Positions 42,890 through 50,304 of a stretch of 64,000 bases of DNA are shown piece by piece. The notes under the pieces were generated by a model, which saw only the letters and a list, made by a program, of their open reading frames with translations, did no database searches and was not told the DNA's origin. Origin of the DNA: Celerinatantimonas yamalensis (GTDB lineage Bacteria; Pseudomonadota; Gammaproteobacteria; Enterobacterales; Celerinatantimonadaceae); contig NZ_JBEQCT010000002.1 in the NCBI RefSeq assembly GCF_046054155.1, forward strand, positions 1 to 64,000. The letters run 5' to 3'. Made by a program: the position numbers and the translations under genes. Positions within the stretch are counted from its first letter, which is position 1; each line of letters begins with the position of its first letter.

Positions 42890-43905
42890 CACAGCAGAAA
42901 AGTTCAACCTCATCCGAAATGGTCCGCGATGAGGTAATTTTAGAGGTTAATCACCTCACTAAAAACTTTATCATTGGCAATAGTTTTCTCAAACGTAATC
43001 GCGCCGTCTGTAAAGCGGTCAATAATGTCAGCTTTAAAATCCGAAAAGGTCAAACGCTGGGGATTGTTGGCGAATCAGGCTGTGGCAAGTCAACCTTAGG
43101 ACGTTGTATTTTACGCCTTATTGAACCGAGTGAAGGTGAAATCATCATTGATGGCAAAAATATTGTCGAGATGAACGATGCGGAGCTTAAGGCCATGCGC
43201 AAAGATATGCAGATTATCTTCCAAGATCCATTTGCATCACTCAGTCCGCGCATGACCATTCACGATATTTTGCGTGAGCCGCTCGATACACATAAGGTCG
43301 GTACAGTCGCTGAACGTGAGCAAAAGATTGCCAGCGTGATGAAGATTGTGGGCCTTCGCCCTGAAGCGCTCAATCGTTATCCCCATGAATTCTCGGGTGG
43401 ACAGCGTCAACGCATTGGGATTGCGCGCGCTTTGGTACTTGAACCGAAACTAATTATCGCAGATGAGCCCGTGTCAGCCTTGGATGTTTCAGTACAAGCG
43501 CAAGTACTTAACTTAATTGCTGACTTGCAAGAAACTCGCGGCATCTCATTTGTGTTTATTGCCCATGACTTGGCCGTGGTTCAGCATATTTGTGATGATG
43601 TGGCGGTGATGTATTTAGGACAAGTGGTCGAACAGGCGCCTGCCGAAGAGCTGTACCGTAATCCGCAACATCCCTACACGCAATCATTGCTTTCAGCCAT
43701 TCCAGTACCTGATCCGACGCACCATTCAGAGACAATCATTTTAGAGGGAGACGTGCCCTCACCGCTCAATCCACCAAGCGGCTGTACGTTTCGCACTCGT
43801 TGTCGTTATGCAACGGAGCACTGCGCGCAGGTTAAACCTCAATTGCAGCAAACGATTACATCACCCGATCAAGAACATTTTGTCTCTTGCCATCTAGTGA
43901 GCTAG
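42886..43905 (+). CDS. dppF: Peptide ABC transporter ATP-binding protein DppF
   Basis: Second ATPase, pairing with DppD. 339 aa. Walker A GESGCGKSTLGRCIL (about 63), signature FSGGQRQRIGIARAL (about 168), Walker B LIIADEPVSALDVS (about 189), and a Cys motif CTFRTRCRYATEHC near residue 300. The ATG overlaps the dppD stop (ATGA), so the two are translationally coupled. Last gene of the block; a bidirectional terminator follows. Confidence 0.94.
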   Translation: MTQQKSSTSSEMVRDEVILEVNHLTKNFIIGNSFLKRNRAVCKAVNNVSFKIRKGQTLGIVGESGCGKSTLGRCILRLIEPSEGEIIIDGKNIVEMNDAELKAMRKDMQIIFQDPFASLSPRMTIHDILREPLDTHKVGTVAEREQKIASVMKIVGLRPEALNRYPHEFSGGQRQRIGIARALVLEPKLIIADEPVSALDVSVQAQVLNLIADLQETRGISFVFIAHDLAVVQHICDDVAVMYLGQVVEQAPAEELYRNPQHPYTQSLLSAIPVPDPTHHSETIILEGDVPSPLNPPSGCTFRTRCRYATEHCAQVKPQLQQTITSPDQEHFVSCHLVS

Positions 43906-43927
43906 CCAGCAATTGTCGCACTTATTA

Positions 43928-43963
43928 AAAAAGGATAGTCAGTATTCACTGTCTATCCTTTTT
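43928..43963. terminator. Bidirectional terminator between dppF and dapB
   Basis: AAAAAGGATAG pairs with CTATCCTTTTT, with an inner CAGT/CACTG part. A and T tracts on both sides serve the convergent genes. Confidence 0.88.
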
Positions 43964-43983
43964 ATCACATTTATTGTATAGAC

Positions 43984-44805
43984 TTAGACACGTAGTTTAT
44001 CAATTCCCAACACATCACCCATGCCATACAAGCCATTTTTCTGGCCACTGAGCCATACGGCCGCTCGCACAGCCCCTTTGGCAAAGGTCATTCGGCTTGA
44101 TGCTTTATGGGTAATCTCGATGCGCTCACCCACATCAGCGAACATCGCAGTGTGTTCACCCACAATATCACCAGCTCGAATCGTGGAAAAACCAATGGCT
44201 TGACGATCACGCTCCCCGGTATGCCCTTCTCGGCCATAGACCGCGACATCTTTTAAATTTACACCAAGTGTTTGAGCAATGGCATCCCCCATCGCCAGCG
44301 CTGTCCCAGAGGGCGCATCAACTTTATGCCGATGATGGGCTTCGATAATCTCAATATCGGTATAATCGCCCATGACTTTGGCCGTCATTTTCAACAGCTC
44401 CAGCAAGACGTTGACGCCAACACTCATGTTAGGCGCCATCATAATCGCCATCGACTCACTAGCGCGTTGAATTTGCTCTTTTTGCCGCTCACTAAACCCT
44501 GTGGTACCAATCACCATTTTCTTGCCGGTTGCCAACGCCCACTGCAAGTTTTGCATAGTAACGTCAGGACGCGTGAAATCAATAATCACATCCGTACTGT
44601 CTTGCACGGCATCAAGGTTATCGACAATAGCAACGCCGTGTTTGCCAAGCCCTGCGAGATCCCCTCCATCTAACCCGACTGAATCTGCGCCTGGGCGCTC
44701 AATCAAGCCACCTAAGATGGTACTGTCATGGGCCAATACGGCTTCTTGTAATACTTTCCCCATACGGCCATTACACCCTACAATGGCGATACGCACCTGC
44801 GCCAT
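43984..44805 (-). CDS. dapB: 4-hydroxy-tetrahydrodipicolinate reductase
   Basis: NAD(P)H-dependent step of lysine and diaminopimelate synthesis. The ATG at 44805, with GAGGAGAG upstream, gives 273 aa, the E. coli length, and MAQVRIAIVGCNGRMGKVLQ; a longer frame opens at 44829. The nucleotide-binding loop is GCNGRMG rather than the common GAxGRMG. The active segment EAHHRHKVDAPSGTALAMG is near residue 157. In relatives dapB precedes carA; here the transport block separates them by about 10 kb. Confidence 0.95.
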   Translation of the reverse strand: MAQVRIAIVGCNGRMGKVLQEAVLAHDSTILGGLIERPGADSVGLDGGDLAGLGKHGVAIVDNLDAVQDSTDVIIDFTRPDVTMQNLQWALATGKKMVIGTTGFSERQKEQIQRASESMAIMMAPNMSVGVNVLLELLKMTAKVMGDYTDIEIIEAHHRHKVDAPSGTALAMGDAIAQTLGVNLKDVAVYGREGHTGERDRQAIGFSTIRAGDIVGEHTAMFADVGERIEITHKASSRMTFAKGAVRAAVWLSGQKNGLYGMGDVLGIDKLRV

Positions 44806-44949
44806 AACGCTCTCCTCTGTTTTATCCATTCAAGCAATTTTTTAATTGAATAGTCACTGTGTATTGAACAGTTTTCTCACTCATTTTTATCAATATATAT
44901 ACGACTACCAGTCGACTCACTGCTGCCCAATCTTACCTTGTAAAGGCAG

Positions 44950-44972
44950 GCTGGCGTTGATCTAACGCCAGC
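44950..44972 (-). other. Hairpin over the end of the ABC permease gene
   Basis: GCTGGCGTT-GATCT-AACGCCAGC, a perfect 9-bp stem spanning the stop codon. Only a short T-run follows on the minus strand, so termination is uncertain. Confidence 0.5.
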
Positions 44973-45966
44973 GAAACCGCCAAGCACCTACAATTAGGCA
45001 CACCGAGGTAAAAGCTATTACATAGACAAGTCCTAACCAATCGTGGCTAGTCATCGTACCATAGAGCATCTCTTGACGAGCACTGCGGATGATTTGCGTC
45101 AATGGCAACAGATCAGCCACCCATTTTAGCCAGTGCGGCGCCCCCTCTAAGGAGAACCACACTTGCGATAAAAACATCATCGGCCAAGAAATTAGATTCA
45201 CTAAACCAGAGGTTAATTCCTCACTTTGGCTGCGACTCGCAATTAACAATCCGAGGCTGATCATTGAGGCGCCGCCGAGTGTAAAAATACCAAATAATAA
45301 GACTAAGTTGCCGCGCATCGTTAAATGCAGCAGCGTGGTTGCGGCCACAAACAACACAACGGTCACCACCATCATCAAAACCAACCTTGATAACACTTGG
45401 GCCAGCAAAAACTCAATAGGTTGAACCGGCGTCGCGCTCAAGCGCTTAAGTACCCCATTTTTGCGATATCGAACAATCGAGTATCCGACTCCCCATAGCC
45501 CGCTAAACATCACATTCATGCCCAGCACGCCAGGTAAAAACCAATCGATATAGCGGATCGGCCGAGATGCCAGCTGCGCACGGCTTAGAGGTTGATGCAC
45601 CAAGCCTTGCAGTACCTTCTCAGCCATCATACTTTTTGGCGATTTCGGGTTGACCCAGTAGCGTTGATGGCTAGGGTCTACCAACAGATCTAATTGATGA
45701 CGCGCCAAATGCAATTGTGCAGTTTTTGCATCACTGTAGTGATCAAAACTTAAATACGGCATCTGCCACAAATCTTGCCAAACGGGTGTCTCGACTTGTT
45801 TGCCTATCACACCAATTTGATACTGCACCTGTCCTCGACCAGAAAAGAATAAGGAAAAGCCAACTAATAGCGCTAATGGAAAGAGAATATTCCAAGCGAG
45901 CGAACTGCGATCACGTATCCCTTCTAAAGTGCGGGCATGAAATATCGCCCAAATTCGTTGCCACAT
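44962..45966 (-). CDS. ABC-2 type exporter permease
   Basis: Membrane half of a two-gene ABC exporter. 334 aa: one N-terminal helix (about 25-42), a periplasmic domain of about 100 aa, then five to six helices with the ABC-2 motif FLPGVLGMNVMFSGLWGVGY (about 148) and the cytoplasmic RKNGVLKRLSATPVQPIEF loop (about 174). The ATPase gene overlaps closely upstream (1 bp gap). DrrB/YadH-like families export drugs, polysaccharide or lipids; the substrate is not evident here. Confidence 0.88.
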   Translation of the reverse strand: MWQRIWAIFHARTLEGIRDRSSLAWNILFPLALLVGFSLFFSGRGQVQYQIGVIGKQVETPVWQDLWQMPYLSFDHYSDAKTAQLHLARHQLDLLVDPSHQRYWVNPKSPKSMMAEKVLQGLVHQPLSRAQLASRPIRYIDWFLPGVLGMNVMFSGLWGVGYSIVRYRKNGVLKRLSATPVQPIEFLLAQVLSRLVLMMVVTVVLFVAATTLLHLTMRGNLVLLFGIFTLGGASMISLGLLIASRSQSEELTSGLVNLISWPMMFLSQVWFSLEGAPHWLKWVADLLPLTQIIRSARQEMLYGTMTSHDWLGLVYVIAFTSVCLIVGAWRFRWR

Positions 45967-45967
45967 A

Positions 45968-46849
45968 CTAGCTCCTCAACCGCCGCCCTGTGAGGGTCAA
46001 AAATAGATCGTCCAGATTGGGTCGTTGCACTTGAATATCTGCTTGGGTTAATCCGACTGCTTTCAGTTGATCAATCTGCTTCTGCGCATCATTGGTTTTC
46101 CAGCGGCACCACCCATATTGATTCTCAAACTGTATTGCGAGCTTATCAAGCAAGTTGTGGTGTTCACTGCTGACACTCAGATATATTCCTGGCAGATGCT
46201 CATCTAATAGCGCTTTGGGGGTGTCACAGGCGATCATCTGACCATGGTCGATAATGCCTATCTCATCACACAGGTAATAGGCCTCATCCATATAGTGAGT
46301 GGTTAATAACACGGTTTTACCAGACGCTTTAATTTGTTCAACTAACTGCCAAAAGTTCATGCGCGCTTGAGGATCAAGCCCTGTGGTTGGTTCATCTAAA
46401 AATAATAGTTTTGGATCGTTAATCAGAGCAATGGCCAAAAGTAACCGTTGGCGCTGCCCGCCTGAAAGGTGGTGGGTATCTTGCTCACTGAACTCACTGA
46501 GTTGACAGCTTTGCATCAAAGTTTGAAGTGGCTGGGGGGATTGATACAACTGCGCGAACAGCTGCAACGTCTCTCGCACCGTAAGACGTTCTTGGAGCGC
46601 GGTATTTTGGAATTGGATCCCAATAGCTTGGCGAAACTGCCGATCACGTGGCTTGCCCTGAAATAAAATCTCACCGCTGTCGGGAGCCAAGACCCCTTCG
46701 AGCATCTCAATGGTAGTGGTTTTGCCCGCACCATTAGGGCCTAATAATCCAAAACAGCCACCGCTGCGCAGTGTAATATTCAAGCCATCGACGGCAACAT
46801 TGTCGCCAAATCGTTTGGTCAATTGACGTACATCCAGAATTGTACTCAT
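45968..46849 (-). CDS. ABC-2 type exporter ATP-binding protein
   Basis: ATPase partner of the downstream permease. The ATG at 46849, with GGGAGCG upstream, gives 293 aa starting MSTILDVRQLTKRFGDNVAV; a longer frame back to 46915 lacks a ribosome site. Walker A GPNGAGKTTTIEML (about 37), signature LSGGQRQRLLLAIAL (about 132), Walker B LLFLDEPTTGLDPQA. The C-terminal 80 aa resemble the regulatory tail of DrrA-type ATPases. No drug-resistance function is claimed. Confidence 0.9.
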   Translation of the reverse strand: MSTILDVRQLTKRFGDNVAVDGLNITLRSGGCFGLLGPNGAGKTTTIEMLEGVLAPDSGEILFQGKPRDRQFRQAIGIQFQNTALQERLTVRETLQLFAQLYQSPQPLQTLMQSCQLSEFSEQDTHHLSGGQRQRLLLAIALINDPKLLFLDEPTTGLDPQARMNFWQLVEQIKASGKTVLLTTHYMDEAYYLCDEIGIIDHGQMIACDTPKALLDEHLPGIYLSVSSEHHNLLDKLAIQFENQYGWCRWKTNDAQKQIDQLKAVGLTQADIQVQRPNLDDLFLTLTGRRLRS

Positions 46850-46966
46850 AACGCTCCCATATTCACCCACATGATATGAGAATATCAGATGTTCCCCCTC
46901 GATGGGCAAACACATTGGTGATCATTTACCCCTTAAAGGGTATTGATGTGTCGGGCTTAGGCGATG

Positions 46967-47066
46967 TTCGTTCTAATACGTTTTACTGGCGAAACGAGAA
47001 ACGATGTATAGTTATTCGAAATCAGTGACAAGTGACAAAAAATAGAGTCTTATCAAAGGAACGCTT
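46967..47066. repeat. Dispersed intergenic repeat, copy C
   Basis: TTCGTTCT, then CGTTTTACTGGCGAAACGAG-AAACGATG, then CAGTGACAAGTGAC and AAAAAATAGAGTC. It shares this order of blocks with the stretches near 8113 and 28324. Lies between the ABC ATPase gene and fklB. Confidence 0.4.
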
Positions 47067-47120
47067 TGCCTAGCATTGAGCGGCAAAACTCCCCCTGAAA
47101 ATCAATACAGCCTAAACCGA

Positions 47121-47140
47121 AAGCCGCCAAAAGGCGGCCT
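47121..47140 (-). terminator. Possible terminator after fklB
   Basis: GCCGCC-AAAA-GGCGGC; on the minus strand TTTCGG follows. Short U-run, so weak. Confidence 0.5.
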
Positions 47141-47151
47141 AAGCATGAGAA

Positions 47152-47769
47152 TTACATTACACCTAATAATTCAACTTCAAATACCAGTGCTGAATAAGGT
47201 GCAATTGCAGCCCCTGCGCCTTGCGCACCATAAGCAAGCTCTTGAGGAATATATAATTTCCATTTATCGCCCACTTTCATATTTTGCAGCGCTTCAGTCC
47301 AACCTTTGATGACGCCATTGACTGGGAATTCAATCGGCTGACCACGCTTGACTGAGCTGTCAAAGACGGTGCCATCAACCAATGTCCCGTGATAGTGAAC
47401 CTTCACTTTATCTGTTGCACTAGGGGTTGCGCCATCACCTGCGCTAATTACCTCATATTGCAAACCACTTTCAGTGACTTGCACGTCGGCGCGCTGAGCA
47501 TTTTGCACGAGGAAAGTTTCACCCGCCGCTTTGTTCGATTTATGCTGCTCTGCTTGTTTGGTTTCGATGCGTGCGCTGATCTGCTCAAACGCTGCGGCAA
47601 CTAATGATTCATCAACTGCAGGCGCAGCGCTTGTCATCACATCACGGATACCGTTTAACATGGCTTCAATTTCAAGCCCTTCAAATGCGGCTTGTTTAAT
47701 CTGTTCACCGATCTGCATACCGTAGCCGTAGCTGGCCTGCGCTTCAACGCTGCTATATTGTTCGCTCAT
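47152..47769 (-). CDS. fklB: FKBP-type peptidyl-prolyl isomerase (FKBP22/FklB)
   Basis: Proline isomerase and folding helper. 205 aa (E. coli FklB 206). The N-terminal dimerisation helices (about 1-85) start MSEQYSSVEAQASYGYGMQI. The C-terminal FKBP domain has VHYHGTLVDGTVFDSSVKRG (about 124) and the late LAYGAQGAGAAIAPYSALVF. No signal peptide, so it is cytoplasmic. Downstream of the accessory phosphoesterase-like gene but 100 bp apart. Confidence 0.94.
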   Translation of the reverse strand: MSEQYSSVEAQASYGYGMQIGEQIKQAAFEGLEIEAMLNGIRDVMTSAAPAVDESLVAAAFEQISARIETKQAEQHKSNKAAGETFLVQNAQRADVQVTESGLQYEVISAGDGATPSATDKVKVHYHGTLVDGTVFDSSVKRGQPIEFPVNGVIKGWTEALQNMKVGDKWKLYIPQELAYGAQGAGAAIAPYSALVFEVELLGVM

Positions 47770-47870
47770 AGGTTATCCCTTGCGTAAGTTACAAAGTCTG
47801 CCAGCGTAACAAAAATAGCTATCGATTTCGCCTCTTTTTCATCGAGATGCCCTCAGTTAGGGGCTCTTGA

Positions 47871-49259
47871 CTATCCTTTTGGTTTAAAATTAAACATATT
47901 TAGTAGCGAGTGAGCATAATGATCGGCGGTGTGTGTGCCCAAGTATCCAAGCTGCCAATTCTGCTCGATAAAGCGCAGCACCGAACTTTGGTCCAGCATC
48001 TGGTGAGCCACATAGTTATGTCGCGCCCAAGGTGAGATAAGTAAGAAAGGTAATCGAGGGCCATAACCGCCGCCACTCATCCCTTGCGGTGCATTCGGAG
48101 GAGTCACGTGATCATACCAGCCATTGGCATTGCTCCACACCAACATCACAGCGCTTGACTGCCACTGTTTGCTCTGTTTCAGATGCGCCATTAAGTGACG
48201 TAAAAAGCGCTGCTCATCCAGCGGTGACGATGCCCCCACATGACCATTTTGCGCATGATTTGGAAAAACAAAGCTCACTGCAGGTAAATGTTGCTGACGC
48301 AGCGCTATCCACAACCAGTGCAGATCATATTGATGATTCGCCCGATCGCTACGACCTATCAGTTTGGCACTAATGGGCGCAAGATGATGGGCATTCGCAG
48401 TGCGTTGAAAATACTGGAATGGATCGTCATTAGGCTGATAGGCAGCCACTAAAGACCCAGACTGATTTAACACTCGCTGTTTGAATTCCCCTTTGCTATT
48501 TGGCGAAAAACCACCGACAAAAGCACCCCAGCGAAGGTGTCGCTGATTAAGAAGATCACCAATATTACGCCCTTCAAAATGCACTTTGAAACGGCCATGG
48601 CTGGCATCATCATATAGCGGTGGGTTATTGCCAAGCAGTTGATCGGTGTAACTCACGCCGGGTAAGACTTTAGGCTCAACCCCTTGCGTTGTCGCAGCAA
48701 TCAAATTAATTTGCCCAGTGGTCGCAGTCGAATAATTTGTAGCAAATAGATGATCGGCCATCGCGTAATGCTGCGCATATCCCCACAGAGCCTGCAAAGT
48801 GTTGCCATCATAATAACCCATCACTGACTGCGGAAAACAACCATCATCATTAATCGCGGTGGGCCCTTGATCTTCTTGCCAGATAAACATGTTATTTTGA
48901 CCCGCGTTATAGGCTCGCTTTTGGGCGATGACGCCATAACCTAAATCACATGTCGGCTCACCTGGAGCCATACGATAAGGGTTGCTCAAATTGGGATTAT
49001 GCTTTAATAGCTTAGGGGTAAAACCAGCCACTTTAGCGGTATTAGCTATTGCCTTAAAAGGCGGCTCATCCATATTATTTTGGGCATGAGGATAGATGCC
49101 AAAATAGCGATCAAAACTTTCATCTTGCAGAACGACCACGACCAGATGGTGAATAGGTGTCATGGTTTTCACACTCGGCAAGGTACTGGCATGCGCCCAT
49201 GAAATGGCGCTCACTATCAGTGCACATGACCACCTTGAAACGCTTTTAATAGCCGCCAT
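47871..49259 (-). CDS. AcpA/phospholipase C-family protein with a replaced active site (probable pseudoenzyme)
   Basis: 462 aa with a signal peptide (cleavage after about Ala24). The PF04185-type fold is recognisable end to end: SFDRYFGIYP (48-57), LLKHNPN, VMGYYDGNT (146-154), SDRANHQY (304-311), PLDEQ, GWYDHVTPP (from 380). But the catalytic positions differ from the intact paralogue encoded about 2.5 kb upstream in the same direction: metal-binding Glu-Asn is Gln45-Asp46, the Asp-His pair in CDQDH is Gly107-Tyr108, the nucleophile Ser of GPSTPG is Ala179 (TATTG), and the Asp-Asp of YDDSDG is Ser376-Asn377. Its reading frame is fully open and its start overlaps the P19-like gene by 14 bp, so it is expressed with that gene. 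It probably binds or scaffolds rather than hydrolyses phosphoesters. Confidence 0.85.
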   Translation of the reverse strand: MAAIKSVSRWSCALIVSAISWAHASTLPSVKTMTPIHHLVVVVLQDESFDRYFGIYPHAQNNMDEPPFKAIANTAKVAGFTPKLLKHNPNLSNPYRMAPGEPTCDLGYGVIAQKRAYNAGQNNMFIWQEDQGPTAINDDGCFPQSVMGYYDGNTLQALWGYAQHYAMADHLFATNYSTATTGQINLIAATTQGVEPKVLPGVSYTDQLLGNNPPLYDDASHGRFKVHFEGRNIGDLLNQRHLRWGAFVGGFSPNSKGEFKQRVLNQSGSLVAAYQPNDDPFQYFQRTANAHHLAPISAKLIGRSDRANHQYDLHWLWIALRQQHLPAVSFVFPNHAQNGHVGASSPLDEQRFLRHLMAHLKQSKQWQSSAVMLVWSNANGWYDHVTPPNAPQGMSGGGYGPRLPFLLISPWARHNYVAHQMLDQSSVLRFIEQNWQLGYLGTHTADHYAHSLLNMFNFKPKG

Positions 49260-49767
49260 GTTTGCCTGTCCCTAAAAAATCAAATTGATAATGACGCGTA
49301 AATGGCTTCCACCATGGATAAACGCCAGGGCCAGCCTGTCGGATTAAAAATAATCCGTTCTTACTCGGCGGCGCATAGTAGTTAGTGACCAAATAATGTC
49401 CAGGTCCATCTAATTTAATGTTACACCCATAATGGGGGCCACCTTGAGCGACCATCGGCAGATAATCAGCTGCGTAACGCCACTGACTCCCCGCTTTGGT
49501 GACTACAAAATGGATCTGTAACCCAGGTATCCATGCTGTTGCGGGAAATCCTTGCGGATTACCTGGCAGTGCATGGACATCGGTTTCCAAATGGATATCA
49601 GCGTGTTTTGGAGAACCTTTGAGCATCGGCGACATAATAATCCCTTGGATATAGCTGGCACCAATTTTCATGCCGTCAATCCCCACATCGGGGCCAAACA
49701 CCACATCCATCGCAAAAACATGAGCGCTCAAAGCGAGCAGCATTACCATCCAACTGATACGTTTCAT
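49246..49767 (-). CDS. P19/FtrA-like periplasmic metal-binding protein, paralogue 1
   Basis: 173 aa with a signal peptide (cleavage after Ala19). The mature part matches the P19/Tp34/FetP family (Fe2+ transport protein domain): GIDGMKIG, ADIHLETDVHA (56-66), YLPMVAQGGPHYGCNIK (102-118), PPSKNG, WWKPF. In Campylobacter P19, metal ligands are a His and Glu in the HLE motif, a Met and a His in MVxxxGPHYG, and a later His in the MHRH segment. Here His59, Glu61, Met105 and His112 are present, but the late His is missing (LFLIRQAG, 139-146). The start overlaps the neighbouring gene (ATGA), and the stop overlaps the pseudoenzyme gene. Confidence 0.85.
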   Translation of the reverse strand: MKRISWMVMLLALSAHVFAMDVVFGPDVGIDGMKIGASYIQGIIMSPMLKGSPKHADIHLETDVHALPGNPQGFPATAWIPGLQIHFVVTKAGSQWRYAADYLPMVAQGGPHYGCNIKLDGPGHYLVTNYYAPPSKNGLFLIRQAGPGVYPWWKPFTRHYQFDFLGTGKHGGY

Positions 49768-50288
49768 GGCTGCTCTCCTTGTTGTAGCTGTATCTGACTC
49801 AGCTGCCCTTGGTTATTGACATAAAAGCGATAATGCTGTGTAAATGCATGCCACCAAGGCGCAACACCCGTGGCTTTATCAATATGCCGATAAAAGCCAT
49901 TGACGACAGGCGGTTGGTAATAAATAGAGAGCTGATAGTTACCCGCACCATGAAAATAGATATCTCTTCCATATTCTGGGCCATCAGAGGTTAATCGCAT
50001 GGCTAACACCGCCTGTTGATGCCAATGGCTTTTCTCTTGCGTGAGCGTATAGCTCAGTTGACAAAAGGGAATAAAGTCGTTGGTAATAAAACCATTGGGG
50101 TTATAGGCCTGCGCGATCAAATGGCTCCATAACACCACATGACTGCGCTCACGGCGCACGCCCACTGAGATATGCATCCCATCTTGATCGAGGGTATTAA
50201 AGAGCGTCTCAGTACCAATAGATTCGGCGTGAATAGCGCAGCTGATATTCATCAATCCCACGAGTAGACCTAGACAATAAATGCGCAT
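49764..50288 (-). CDS. P19/FtrA-like periplasmic protein, paralogue 2
   Basis: 174 aa, signal peptide cleaved after about Ala21. It is diverged but still fits the P19 fold: DQDGMHISVG, SDGPEYGRDIYFHGAGNY (101-118), PPVVNGFYRHIDKATGVAPWW (126-146, ending like the family's RHTDSETGVGRWW). The early His/Glu ligands are absent (about 50-56), the GPH His is Glu105, and the Met is out of register. It does keep His135, the late ligand missing from paralogue 1. Translationally coupled to paralogue 1 by a 4-bp overlap and placed 16 bp after the polyferredoxin gene. Confidence 0.78.
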   Translation of the reverse strand: MRIYCLGLLVGLMNISCAIHAESIGTETLFNTLDQDGMHISVGVRRERSHVVLWSHLIAQAYNPNGFITNDFIPFCQLSYTLTQEKSHWHQQAVLAMRLTSDGPEYGRDIYFHGAGNYQLSIYYQPPVVNGFYRHIDKATGVAPWWHAFTQHYRFYVNNQGQLSQIQLQQGEQP

Positions 50289-50304
50289 TGAATTAAACCT
50301 GTTC

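Noticed and set aside
44962..46849. Drug-resistance exporter
   Set aside because: ABC-2 permease and DrrA-like ATPase are general exporter types; no residue or neighbour points to a drug substrate.
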